From: Desulfoprunum sp.
GTDB taxonomy: Bacteria; Desulfobacterota; Desulfobulbia; Desulfobulbales; Desulfocapsaceae
Length of the DNA stretch: 13,125 bases
Direction of reading: 5' to 3'
Assembly (NCBI GenBank): GCA_030696435.1
Contig: JAUYSF010000242.1
Span: forward strand, 1 to 13,125
Shown here: piece after piece, positions 7,241 to 13,125 of the stretch
Position numbering within the stretch: position 1 is the stretch's first letter
Layout: every line of letters starts with the position of its first letter
The notes under the pieces: model-generated
What the model was told of the DNA's origin: nothing
Database searches by the model: none
The model's input: the letters and a program-made list of their open reading frames with translations, nothing else
Position numbers and translations under genes: made by a program

Positions 7241-7283
7241 TGGACCGATATATCAGCACATCAATCCAATCAGGAGATTATCC

Positions 7284-8060
7284 TTGAGTCAGACTCGTGA
7301 CACAGCGCTCACTGTAGAAGATTTATATAAGAGCTTCAGTGGCATAGAGGTTCTGGCAGGTGTTTCTCTGGCTGCAAACCGAGGTGATGTGATTGCGGTT
7401 CTCGGGGCCAGTGGTTCAGGCAAGAGCACCCTGCTCCGCTGCATCAATCTTCTCGAGACCCCCGATAGTGGCAGGATTACTGTCTGCAATGAAGAAATCC
7501 TGATGAAGAAAAATCGCCGGGGCGAGAGTGTGCCGGTCGATCATAGACAGGTGGAACGGATCCGGGCAAAACTTGCCATGGTCTTCCAGCAGTTCAACCT
7601 CTGGTCGCACATGACCATCCTCGAAAATATCATTGAAGCGCCCATTCATGTGCTCAAGGTCCCGCGCAAGGTGGCGATTGAGCAGGCCAAACACTACCTC
7701 GACAAGGTCGGTATCCACGACAAGATCGACGCCTACCCCGCCCACCTCTCGGGTGGCCAGCAGCAGCGGGCGGCCATAGCCAGGGCACTGGCCATGGAAC
7801 CCGAGGTCATGCTCTTTGATGAGCCCACCTCGGCGCTTGACCCCGAGCTGGTCGGCGAGGTTCTACAGGTCATGCGCAATCTGGCCCTCGAAGGACGCAC
7901 CATGATCGTCGTGACCCATGAAATCGGTTTTGCTAGGGAGGTCTCTTCCGAGGTCCTCTATCTGTTCAAGGGGCAAATCGAGGAGCAGGGCCCACCTTCC
8001 GAGGTCTTCGGCAAGCCCAAATCAGAGCGGTTCGCCCAGTTCCTCAGCACTGTGCTTTAA
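7284..8060 (+). CDS. hisP: Polar/basic amino acid ABC transporter, ATP-binding subunit (HisP-like)
   Basis: A 258-residue ABC ATPase that energises import of a polar, probably basic, amino acid at the inner face of the cytoplasmic membrane. Visible motifs are Walker A GASGSGKST (41-49), Q-loop Q102 in MVFQQFNLWSHMT, signature LSGGQQQR (155-162), Walker B VMLFDEP (175-181, catalytic E180) and switch H212. The 20-residue-plus insert before the Q-loop, the FNLWSHMTILENI segment and the SALDPELVGEVL stretch resemble enterobacterial HisP more than GlnQ. The start is a TTG with AGGAG seven bases upstream; no ATG or GTG gives a full-length Walker-A domain with as good a site. It is the first gene of a four-gene importer operon, 52 bp before the binding protein. 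The symbol is by resemblance; arginine, lysine, ornithine or histidine could all be substrates. Confidence 0.9.
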   Translation: MSQTRDTALTVEDLYKSFSGIEVLAGVSLAANRGDVIAVLGASGSGKSTLLRCINLLETPDSGRITVCNEEILMKKNRRGESVPVDHRQVERIRAKLAMVFQQFNLWSHMTILENIIEAPIHVLKVPRKVAIEQAKHYLDKVGIHDKIDAYPAHLSGGQQQRAAIARALAMEPEVMLFDEPTSALDPELVGEVLQVMRNLALEGRTMIVVTHEIGFAREVSSEVLYLFKGQIEEQGPPSEVFGKPKSERFAQFLSTVL

Positions 8061-8112
8061 CAAAGAAGCGTGCAATTCATCTCACAACAAACATCAACCA
8101 GGAGAGAACGAC

Positions 8113-8889
8113 ATGAAAAAACTGTTCACCCTTTTCACCATCGCACTGATATTGGCCGCAGGTTCGGTTCAGGCCAAAGACTGGAAGAAGGTCCGTGTTG
8201 CCATCGAAGGCGCTTACCCTCCATTCAGCCAGATCACCCCGGAAGGTAAACTGATCGGTTTTGATGTGGATATCGCTATGGCCCTGTGCAAGGCCATGGG
8301 TGCGGAGCCCGTGCTGGTTACCCAGGACTGGGACGGTATGATCCCCGGTCTTCTGGCCAAGAAATACGACACCATCATTGCCTCCATGTCCATAACCGAA
8401 GAGCGTTTGCAGAAGGTTGATTTCTCGAAAAAATATTATCAGACCCCGGCCAGGTTTATGGCCAAGAAAGGTCTCTTCACCGCCTTCTCGAAAGATGCCC
8501 TGAAAGGCAAAACGGTTGGTGTGCAGCGCGAAACAGTCCATGACAAATACCTGACCGATGTCTACGGCAAGGACGTGGTCATCAAGCGCTATGGCTCGCT
8601 TGACGAGGCCTACCTTGATGTTGATGCAGGCCGGCTCGATATCCTCATGGCCGACAGCGTCGCCCTGATGGACGGTTTTCTGAGCAAGGAAAAGGGCAAG
8701 AGTTATGAGTTTGTTGGACCGGATATGGTCGATCCCAAGTGGTTTGGCCCGGGCATCGGGGCTGCTCTGCGCAAAGAAGACACCGACCTCAAGGCAAAGC
8801 TCAACGCCGCCATTGACAAGATCCGGGCCGATGGCACCTATGACAAAATTCAGAAGAAATACTTCAACTTCGATGTATATGGCCAGTAA
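8113..8889 (+). CDS. hisJ: Lysine/arginine/ornithine/histidine-type periplasmic binding protein (HisJ/ArgT-like)
   Basis: A 258-residue secreted protein. The signal peptide MKKLFTLFTIALILAAGSVQA is cleaved probably after residue 21. The mature protein is a two-lobed SBP_bac_3 binding protein that delivers an amino acid to the membrane permeases. Ligand-site positions of the HisJ/ArgT family are conserved: Y35, the S91-x-S93-I-T-x-x-R98 loop in which the arginine holds the ligand carboxylate, T141 and D181 (ADSVA), the acidic residue that contacts the amino group. The C-terminus RADGTYDKIQKKYFNFDVYG is very close to that of enterobacterial HisJ, supporting a basic amino acid. The start ATG has AGGAG eight bases upstream; a longer frame reaching back to 7918 overlaps the ATPase and is not used. 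A terminator-like hairpin follows, which should make this product more abundant than the permeases. Confidence 0.92.
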   Translation: MKKLFTLFTIALILAAGSVQAKDWKKVRVAIEGAYPPFSQITPEGKLIGFDVDIAMALCKAMGAEPVLVTQDWDGMIPGLLAKKYDTIIASMSITEERLQKVDFSKKYYQTPARFMAKKGLFTAFSKDALKGKTVGVQRETVHDKYLTDVYGKDVVIKRYGSLDEAYLDVDAGRLDILMADSVALMDGFLSKEKGKSYEFVGPDMVDPKWFGPGIGAALRKEDTDLKAKLNAAIDKIRADGTYDKIQKKYFNFDVYGQ

Positions 8890-8933
8890 TCGGCCGGATA
8901 CATTGATGGTCACTTCTCTGTTGTTGCAAAAAC

Positions 8934-8952
8934 GGGGAAGTGCCCCTTTTTT
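8934..8952 (+). terminator. Terminator-like hairpin between binding protein and permeases
   Basis: GGGG (8934-8937) pairs with CCCC (8943-8946) across a five-base loop and is followed directly by six Ts (8947-8952). The run of As before the stem (8928-8932) can also pair with the Ts past one mismatch. Partial termination here would lower permease expression relative to the binding protein. The next gene starts 24 bases downstream without another promoter, so complete termination is unlikely. Confidence 0.6.
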
Positions 8953-8976
8953 AGGTCGCTGGATCCTGAAAACCCC

Positions 8977-9666
8977 ATGATGCCTTTACAGGGCTATGGC
9001 CCCAGTATCTGGAGCGGGACGCTGCTCACCATCAACGTCTCGCTCGTTTCGCTGTTGATCGCCATGATTCTCGGCATCCTGGGGGCCTTGGCTAAACTCT
9101 CCGGGATACGGCTTCTCAAAATCATTGCCCAGGTGTATACCACCGTCATCCGGGGCATCCCTGATCTGGTTGTGATGCTGCTGGTCTTTTTCGGAGGTCA
9201 GACGCTGGTCAACCAGCTTGCCGAAATCGTCGGCTACGACGGCTACATCGATATCAATCCCTATATCGCCGGCGTCTCGACCATCGGCTTTATCTTCGGC
9301 GCCTATATGACCGAGACCTTTAGGGGGGCGATCCTGGCCGTACCCTATGGTCAACTGGAGGCCGGCTATGCCTATGGCATGGGTCGCAGACTGGTCTTTC
9401 TGCGCATCCTTCTGCCGCAGATGGTCCGTCATGCCATTCCCGGCTTTGGCAACAACTGGCTGGTCCTGACCAAGGCTACCGCCCTAGTCTCCATTATCGG
9501 CCTCGATGATATGGTGCGCAAGGCATCGCTTGCAGCCGGGGCGACCCGCATGCCATTTACCTTCTATGCCGCCGTGGCCTTTATGTACCTGATGATCACC
9601 ACCGTTTCGGTCTATCTCCTGCAATGGCTGGAAAAGAAGTACAGTTTCGGGGTACGCAAAGACTAG
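8977..9666 (+). CDS. hisQ: Amino acid ABC transporter permease (HisQ-like)
   Basis: A 229-residue inner-membrane permease with about five hydrophobic helices and the BPD_transp_1 domain. The N-terminal segment GTLLTINVSLVSLLIAMILG, TTVIRGIPDLVVMLL, GFIFGAYMTETFRGA and the C-terminal LEKKYSFGVRK follow HisQ closely. The cytoplasmic EAA loop that docks to the ATPase is present as QLEAGYAYGM...RILLPQ, with EAG in place of the usual EAA. There is an ATG at 8977 and another directly after it at 8980; neither has a strong ribosome binding site, fitting low expression after the hairpin. The next permease begins one base after the stop codon, so the two are translationally coupled and should form a heterodimer. 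Confidence 0.9.
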   Translation: MMPLQGYGPSIWSGTLLTINVSLVSLLIAMILGILGALAKLSGIRLLKIIAQVYTTVIRGIPDLVVMLLVFFGGQTLVNQLAEIVGYDGYIDINPYIAGVSTIGFIFGAYMTETFRGAILAVPYGQLEAGYAYGMGRRLVFLRILLPQMVRHAIPGFGNNWLVLTKATALVSIIGLDDMVRKASLAAGATRMPFTFYAAVAFMYLMITTVSVYLLQWLEKKYSFGVRKD

Positions 9667-9667
9667 C

Positions 9668-10372
9668 ATGAACTATTCTATCATCCTGGAAAACGCCGGC
9701 ATCTATTGGGAAGGTATCGGCAATACCCTTGAGCTGGTCTCTCTTTCGGTATTCTTTGGCTTTTTTATCGCGGTTATCCTGGCGGTAATCCTGACAAACT
9801 CGACAAACCTTTTTCTCACCCTGCCGATCAGGGCCTTTGTCTACTTTTTCCGGGGTACTCCGCTGCTCATCCAGATGTTTCTGGTCTATTACGGCATGGG
9901 CCAGTTTGACTGGATCAAGTCCACCTTTCTCTGGGATTATTTCAAAGAAGCCCACTTCTGCGCCCTTTTCGTCTTTGCCTTGAATACCGGGGCGTACACC
10001 ACCGAGATTTTTCGGGGCTCGATCATCAATACCCCGCGCGGCGAGATTGAGGCCGCCAAGGCCGCCGGGATGTCACAGCTGCTGATGCTCCGGCGCATTA
10101 TTCTGCCAAGCTCTTTCCGGAGGGCACTGCCGGCGTATGGCAATGAGATTATCTTCATGTTGCACGGCACCGCCCTGGCCAGTGTCATCACCATCGTCGA
10201 TATCACCGGCGCCGCACGCATTGTCAATTCCCGCTTCTACAGCCCCTATGAGGCCTTCGTCACAGCCGGTCTTCTCTATATGACCATTACCTTCAGCATG
10301 GTTTGGGTCCTCAAGAGGATGGAAAACCGCTGGCTGGCTCACCTGCAGCGCAATGGCTCGTCGAGAGGCTAA
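9668..10372 (+). CDS. hisM: Amino acid ABC transporter permease (HisM-like)
   Basis: A 234-residue inner-membrane permease, the partner of the HisQ-like subunit. Family landmarks are YFFRGTPLLIQMFLVYYG, LNTGAYTTEIFRGSI, the EAA loop GEIEAAKAAGM with RRIILPSS, LPAYGNEIIFMLHGTALAS and a C-terminal LKRMENRWLAHLQ, all as in HisM. About five membrane helices are expected. The start is one base after the preceding stop; a GGGG stretch lies within the upstream gene's last codons but is too far for a good ribosome binding site, so re-initiation is likely. It is the last gene of the importer; only a weak GGCAG/CTGCC hairpin (10392-10404) follows, without a T tract. Confidence 0.9.
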   Translation: MNYSIILENAGIYWEGIGNTLELVSLSVFFGFFIAVILAVILTNSTNLFLTLPIRAFVYFFRGTPLLIQMFLVYYGMGQFDWIKSTFLWDYFKEAHFCALFVFALNTGAYTTEIFRGSIINTPRGEIEAAKAAGMSQLLMLRRIILPSSFRRALPAYGNEIIFMLHGTALASVITIVDITGAARIVNSRFYSPYEAFVTAGLLYMTITFSMVWVLKRMENRWLAHLQRNGSSRG

Positions 10373-10453
10373 ACGAGCACTTCTTTTTCAAGGCAGTTCC
10401 TGCCGGACACCAGCCCATTTCCCTCACGATTACGATAGGCACTGAGCTGTTTT

Positions 10454-10578
10454 ATTCCATTTCCAAATCAAGATGAGAACGCGAAGGCAAGCGAGCAGCG
10501 ACGAGACAGTACATACACGTACGGCGAGGAGCCGCACAGCGCAGCCGACAAAGTTAACGCTTGATTTGAAATTGGAAT
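10454..10578. mobile_element. 125-bp non-coding element with 19-bp terminal inverted repeats (MITE-like)
   Basis: The left end ATTCCATTTCCAAATCAAG (10454-10472) and the right end CTTGATTTGAAATTGGAAT (10560-10578) are complementary at 17 of 19 positions. The interior is GC-richer, full of AGCGAGCAGCGACGAG/GGCGAGGAGCCGC-like sequence, and contains a small GTAC...GTAC palindrome. TTT flanks both ends and may be a short target duplication. There is no transposase. Assignment as a miniature mobile or dispersed repeat element is inference; copy number cannot be judged from one window. Confidence 0.5.
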
Positions 10579-10593
10579 TTTATCGTGTATACT
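10566..10593 (+). promoter_or_regulatory. Candidate sigma70 promoter of the DAC-like gene
   Basis: TTGAAA (10566-10571) and TATACT (10588-10593) are 16 bases apart. The -35 box lies inside the right terminal repeat of the 125-bp element and the -10 box lies in unique DNA just outside. Transcription would start near 10600, excluding the in-frame GTG at 10585 as a start codon and leaving a leader of about 78 bases. Confidence 0.55.
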
Positions 10594-10677
10594 GCGCGAT
10601 TATTTACCGAGTACCGCGAAATACTGTGGATATGGCCCACCTTTTGCGTCTGCTCCTGTCAAAGGATCTCCTGCTTC

Positions 10678-12018
10678 ATGGCTACACCGGCATTTCAACT
10701 CAATCATCAGTTCATCGACCAGCTCTGGGAAATGATCACCAGCCCACTGGAAACCTCGGCAAACACCTCGCTCTTTCACAGTGTTTTTCTCAAAGGTAAT
10801 GCGCCGACGCTGAACCATCTGGCACTGATCATCGAAGTGGCATACTGGGCCAGTTTTGCCACCGAAGAGGGAAATTCGGTGACGGCCTCGTTGATTCTCA
10901 GACAGTCGGAACATACCTCGGATACCTTTCACTTTGATAACCCCCTGGAATTCTCTGCCAAGACCCTGGTGAAGTTGGGCCCGGCCCTGGAAAACCCCAA
11001 GGCCGATATCGGTGTCTGGCCTGATGCGAACGGGATTCTGAAAATCTGGGGTTTCACCTCAGCCTCCTCTGAACTCATCAAATCGGATTTCTGGGTGCAG
11101 ATTCTCGGGCCCGGCCGAATCCTGATCCTCTACAGCGGTCGGAGCATTGCCGCTGTCACCGGCAATCAGGCCGTCTTCATCGATCAAAAGACCGGCCTGC
11201 AATCCATGCTGCCGAAGATTGCCGCCCAGGCCAAATCGAGTGACATCAAACTGCTCAATCTGCTGCGCTATAATGCTATCCTGAAAATCGCCCAGCAGAT
11301 GCGGGCTCATGGTCGGGGGGGCACTATTCTGGTGGTGCCGGAGAACAAGAATTGGATGCAGTCCATCAAGGCCCCGATCAAATATACCGGTGGCGCCAAC
11401 TTTCTTGATGCCGAGTCCAAACCGATGCCGATGCCGCTGGATGACCACGCGGGCCTCGATCAGATCACCCACCTGATCGATGAAATGAACCTGCCGCATC
11501 AAAAGGACTGGATCCGTTCCTGGCAGCAGGTCCAACAGCAATGCAACCGTATCGCCCGCCTGACTGCTGTAGATGGCGCCCTGGTCATGAACTTTGACCG
11601 CTATGTCTACTGTTTCGGGGCAAATATCCAGGCCCTCAACATCAAGGCCTCCTCCTCCCATCTGCGTATTGTTGAGCCCTTTGAAAACCATATCGAGACC
11701 CTCGGACCATTCGCCATCCTCGGCGGCACCCGCCACCAGTCTGCCGCCCAGTTCGCTTACGATCAGCCGGGATCCATTACCATTGCCGCCTCTCAGGACG
11801 GCAATGTTACCTTTTTTAGTCGTGACGATCAGGCCGACCACATCCTGACCCTGCAACAAGCCGAACTGATCCTGCTGCATGAGGGACTCGGGGGCTCTCT
11901 TTGGAATCTCTCGGTCTTCACCGAGTTGGGTTGGTTTGAAAGGGAAGATGAGAAGAAGGACAAAAACTATCTTTCGGCGGTTATCCGCTGGATGAAGACG
12001 ACCCTGCACCGCGAATAA
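10678..12018 (+). CDS. DisA_N-like (DAC fold) protein, probably a DACNV-type nucleotide sensor
   Basis: A 446-residue soluble protein without signal peptide or membrane helix. The N-terminal half (to about 185) is not recognised. From about 190 it resembles a diadenylate-cyclase (DisA_N/DAC) fold: HGRGGTILVVP (211-221), a DGA motif (299-301, TAVDGALVMNFD), and LGGTRHQSAAQFA (348-360) at the place of the catalytic GTRHR motif, followed by ITIAASQDGNVTFF like the 'vSeetG' strand. DGA is intact, but the second arginine of RHR is Q354. That change and the architecture fit the DACNV group, described in comparative genomics as sensor rather than synthase versions. Ligand and partner are unknown. 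The start at 10678 has AAGGA 11 bases upstream; a longer frame from 10585 overlaps the promoter. No neighbour clearly shares its function. The fold assignment is by motif reading, not by a search. Confidence 0.7.
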   Translation: MATPAFQLNHQFIDQLWEMITSPLETSANTSLFHSVFLKGNAPTLNHLALIIEVAYWASFATEEGNSVTASLILRQSEHTSDTFHFDNPLEFSAKTLVKLGPALENPKADIGVWPDANGILKIWGFTSASSELIKSDFWVQILGPGRILILYSGRSIAAVTGNQAVFIDQKTGLQSMLPKIAAQAKSSDIKLLNLLRYNAILKIAQQMRAHGRGGTILVVPENKNWMQSIKAPIKYTGGANFLDAESKPMPMPLDDHAGLDQITHLIDEMNLPHQKDWIRSWQQVQQQCNRIARLTAVDGALVMNFDRYVYCFGANIQALNIKASSSHLRIVEPFENHIETLGPFAILGGTRHQSAAQFAYDQPGSITIAASQDGNVTFFSRDDQADHILTLQQAELILLHEGLGGSLWNLSVFTELGWFEREDEKKDKNYLSAVIRWMKTTLHRE

Positions 12019-12058
12019 TCAACGATACGTTTTGTGGCAGGCCTTGGCCTCATGACAT

Positions 12059-12109
12059 GAAGCCGTAACAAAAGAGCCATTCCTTTCCTGGCTCTCTCGT
12101 TACGGCTTC
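12059..12109. terminator. Long hairpin between convergent genes, possible bidirectional terminator
   Basis: GAAGCCGTAAC (12059-12069) pairs perfectly with GTTACGGCTTC (12099-12109), and GAGCC (12074-12078) pairs with GGCTC (12090-12094) inside it, separated by a 4x4 partly mismatched section. It lies 40 bases after the DAC-like gene and 12 bases after the end of the minus-strand His-rich gene. Neither side has a T tract, so an efficient intrinsic terminator is not certain. Confidence 0.55.
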
Positions 12110-12121
12110 TGACGTTTGGGC

Positions 12122-12319
12122 TCAGTGTTTATGATCGTGCTTTTCCTGGTCATGGCCGCTGTGATCGTGGCCGTGTTCTTCCTTGTCGTGTTCATGGCTG
12201 TGACCATGGGCATGGGCATGCTCGTGGGGATGGTGATGCTCTTTGCCGTCATGCTCATGCTGATGATCGTGTTCATGCTGATGTTCATGCTCATGCTTGT
12301 GCGGGTGTTTATCGTCCAT
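12122..12319 (-). CDS. Histidine-rich small protein, likely metal binding
   Basis: A 65-residue protein with 27 histidines (42%), many acidic residues and no cysteine. The sequence is almost entirely H-x repeats (HEHEHQHEHDHQHEHD, HHHPHEHAHAHGHSHEHD). There is no signal peptide, so it should be cytoplasmic. Such tracts bind nickel, zinc, cobalt or copper, as in Hpn-type storage proteins and the His-rich loops of metal chaperones; the metal here is unknown. A very strong ribosome binding site (AGGAGG, five bases before the ATG) supports translation from 12319. The two other long frames over the same bases are a hydrophobic plus-strand frame and a Met/Ser/Thr-rich frame; both lack such a site and are shadows of the repeats. 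It lies 68 bp after the CGGC-family gene on the same strand, probably in one operon. Confidence 0.8.
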   Translation of the reverse strand: MDDKHPHKHEHEHQHEHDHQHEHDGKEHHHPHEHAHAHGHSHEHDKEEHGHDHSGHDQEKHDHKH

Positions 12320-12353
12320 ACACTCCTCCTCCTAAAATAATAGTCAATCAAAT

Positions 12354-12381
12354 GTGCGGACACCATGCCCGCACGGTTTTT
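12354..12381 (+). other. Hairpin with a T tract on the plus strand, within the minus-strand CGGC/His-rich gap
   Basis: GTGCGG (12354-12359) pairs perfectly with CCGCAC (12369-12374), followed on the plus strand by GGTTTTT. Read on the plus strand it looks like an intrinsic terminator, although no plus-strand gene ends here. Read on the minus strand it is a stem between the two genes of the probable operon and could affect mRNA processing. Confidence 0.4.
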
Positions 12382-12387
12382 CTGATA

Positions 12388-12732
12388 TCAGTTATACTCG
12401 TGACTGCCGAGAATCACATTGATACCGGTTTTGGCCTGGATCATCTCGGCCTTTTCCTCGGGTGTGGTGTAGGGGCAGCCCGGCTTGGCATTGACCATGC
12501 AGGAACTCAGGTAGATCTCATCGGGTTTGATTTCCGATAATTTAATAGCCATACCGGTATTGGGAACCAGAGTCCTGCCGGGGCATTCACATTTGACAAA
12601 GGACACTACCGCCTTGGGCTCCTCGAATTTTCCCTCGCCCATGGCCGCCGCCTTCAGACAACGCCATTCTCCCGGACAGCCGTATCCCGCATCCATGTAT
12701 GTCCCACAGCCGATAATCGCAACTTTCTTCAT
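12388..12732 (-). CDS. CGGC-domain family protein with a variant CxCPG motif
   Basis: A 114-residue cysteine-rich cytoplasmic protein resembling the CGGC family (putative metal-binding proteins): an N-terminal MKKVAIIGCG strand, GCPGEWRCLKAA (C19, C25), FVKCECPGR (C48, C50) where most members have CGGCPG, LSSCM (C78) and a final C86 in GCPYTT. Seven cysteines remain, but the name-giving CGGC is replaced by CxC, which may change the bound metal or make a thiol pair instead. The start at 12732 has AAGGA eight bases upstream; the longer frame to 12771 has no better site. The His-rich gene follows in the same direction, so a shared role in metal handling is plausible but inferred. Confidence 0.75.
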   Translation of the reverse strand: MKKVAIIGCGTYMDAGYGCPGEWRCLKAAAMGEGKFEEPKAVVSFVKCECPGRTLVPNTGMAIKLSEIKPDEIYLSSCMVNAKPGCPYTTPEEKAEMIQAKTGINVILGSHEYN

Positions 12733-13037
12733 GTCCGTTATCCTTTTTGTTGATGAAAGAGAAGAGACCAAGCCTGGTCCTATCCTGACCCACAGATCCA
12801 GCAGACCCGGCGAACCATTGTAAACATAGACACATAACCCTACCGCGTTCTTCTACCCCATGCAAGTTTTTTCCTCTTTCGAAAAACAGGCCGAGCCAAC
12901 AAGCCCGATCTTCGCCACGGGCCTCTTTTCCGACGGGAAGACCTGCACCGGCGGAGAATTGAAATTGACAATCCCGGCGCTATAGGGCAAAAAACACTCT
13001 CCTGATAATTTCTACGCGAAATCTTTTGAGAGGAAAT
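12733..13037. other. Divergent intergenic region upstream of hisC
   Basis: This 305-base stretch separates the minus-strand CGGC gene from hisC. I see no convincing gene. It holds a weak hairpin GCCCG (12903-12907)/CGGGC (12918-12922) followed by CTCTTTT, and a plus-strand promoter candidate at 12959-12986. Short frames on either strand lack ribosome binding sites. Confidence 0.45.
12959..12986 (+). promoter_or_regulatory. Candidate promoter of hisC
   Basis: TTGAAA (12959-12964) and TATAGG (12981-12986) are 16 bases apart, putting transcription start about 45 bases before the hisC ATG. The overlapping TTGACA at 12965-12970 has no good -10 at a usual distance. Confidence 0.4.
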
Positions 13038-13125
13038 ATGAGCCGTTTCTGGAGTCCGATAGTCCATGATCTCAAACCTTACGTGCCGGGTGAACAGCCC
13101 AAAGCCGCACGCCTGATCAAGCTCA
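13038..13125 (+). CDS. hisC: Histidinol-phosphate aminotransferase, N-terminal part (cut by window end)
   Basis: Only the first 29 codons are present. They read [20 protein letters not shown], then PKAARLIKL, the typical opening of HisC: the YVPGEQP stretch precedes the pyridoxal-phosphate aminotransferase fold and the K-L-N-x-NEN segment that would follow beyond the window. HisC converts imidazole-acetol phosphate and glutamate to histidinol phosphate in histidine synthesis. The ATG has AGAGG four bases upstream and a promoter candidate about 50 bases further. The gene is truncated by the window edge, not broken. A related aminotransferase of the same fold cannot be excluded from so short a stretch. 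Confidence 0.8.
   Translation, partial: MSRFWSPIVHDLKPYVPGEQPKAARLIKL

Larger units (their letters stand above)
6957..7283 (+). other. Intergenic region with inverted repeats, promoter and structured leader of the importer operon
   Basis: This 327-base stretch between the binding-protein gene and the ABC ATPase contains, in order, a pair of inverted ATCGAAATCG-type repeats (6986-7020 and 7100-7127), a promoter-like pair (7145-7174), a nine-codon mini-frame (7185-7214), two interlocked stems (7205-7240), and the ribosome binding site AGGAG at 7272-7276. No longer coding frame is convincing. Confidence 0.6.
10373..10677 (+). other. Intergenic region holding a 125-bp repeat element and a promoter
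   Basis: This 305-base stretch between the importer and the DAC-like gene contains a short hairpin (10392-10404), a 125-bp element with terminal inverted repeats (10454-10578), and a promoter-like pair whose -35 lies in the element (10566-10593). Open frames across it are short or lack ribosome binding sites and look non-coding. Confidence 0.6.

Noticed and set aside
10585..10677. GTG at 10585 as the start of the DAC-like protein, adding 31 residues
   Set aside because: It overlaps the probable -10 box, so it would not be transcribed; the extra residues are unlike the family and the ATG at 10678 has AAGGA upstream.
10473..10799. Plus-strand frame beginning inside the 125-bp element
   Set aside because: It runs from the repeat element into the DAC-like gene in another frame and has no ribosome binding site.
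12116..12340. Plus-strand hydrophobic frame of 74 codons rich in Met, Val and Leu
   Set aside because: It is the reverse complement of the His-rich repeats (CAT codons read as ATG/GTG), has no ribosome binding site, and the opposite frame has a strong one.
12587..12865. Minus-strand frame of 92 codons overlapping the CGGC gene
   Set aside because: It is a shifted frame of the CGGC gene and its upstream region with no family match.
12840..13067. Minus-strand frame of 75 codons across the hisC upstream region
   Set aside because: It overlaps the hisC start antisense, has no ribosome binding site and a biased Arg/Ser content.

Overview
The window looks like chromosomal DNA from a Gram-negative anaerobe or microaerophile of the deltaproteobacterial type (Desulfobacterota, perhaps Desulfobulbales). 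This placement is inferred from gene content and protein style: a CheV-like scaffold beside a bacteriohemerythrin, an HdrD-like iron-sulfur oxidoreductase with two CCG domains, a hybrid PAS histidine kinase, periplasmic binding proteins with signal peptides, and ATCGAAATCG-type intergenic repeats. No rRNA, tRNA, CRISPR array or transposase was seen.

Layout. Positions 38-1392 (+) carry a CheW-REC (CheV-like) protein and a bacteriohemerythrin. Positions 1560-3503 (-) form a two-gene unit, an Fe-S oxidoreductase followed by a TrhA/hemolysin III membrane protein. Positions 3920-6956 (+) hold a membrane hybrid histidine kinase and a secreted SBP_bac_3-like protein, separated by a short inverted repeat. 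Positions 7284-10372 (+) form a complete polar/basic amino acid ABC importer in the order ATPase, binding protein, permease, permease. Each of these four resembles its HisP/HisJ/HisQ/HisM counterpart. A candidate promoter and a possible pseudoknot lie in its leader, and a terminator-like hairpin sits between the binding protein and the permeases.

Positions 10678-12018 (+) encode a 446-residue protein with a DisA_N-like (DAC) nucleotide-cyclase fold, probably the DACNV sensor type. Just upstream is a 125-bp element with 19-bp terminal inverted repeats, and its right end appears to supply the -35 box of the gene's promoter. Positions 12122-12732 (-) carry a CGGC-family cysteine-rich protein and a 65-residue protein that is 42% histidine, probably metal-related. 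The window ends in the first 29 codons of a histidinol-phosphate aminotransferase (hisC).

The best-supported coordinated unit is the amino acid importer. The most novel items are the leader pseudoknot candidate, the DAC-like protein with an altered RHR motif and its element-borne promoter, and the His-rich/CGGC pair.
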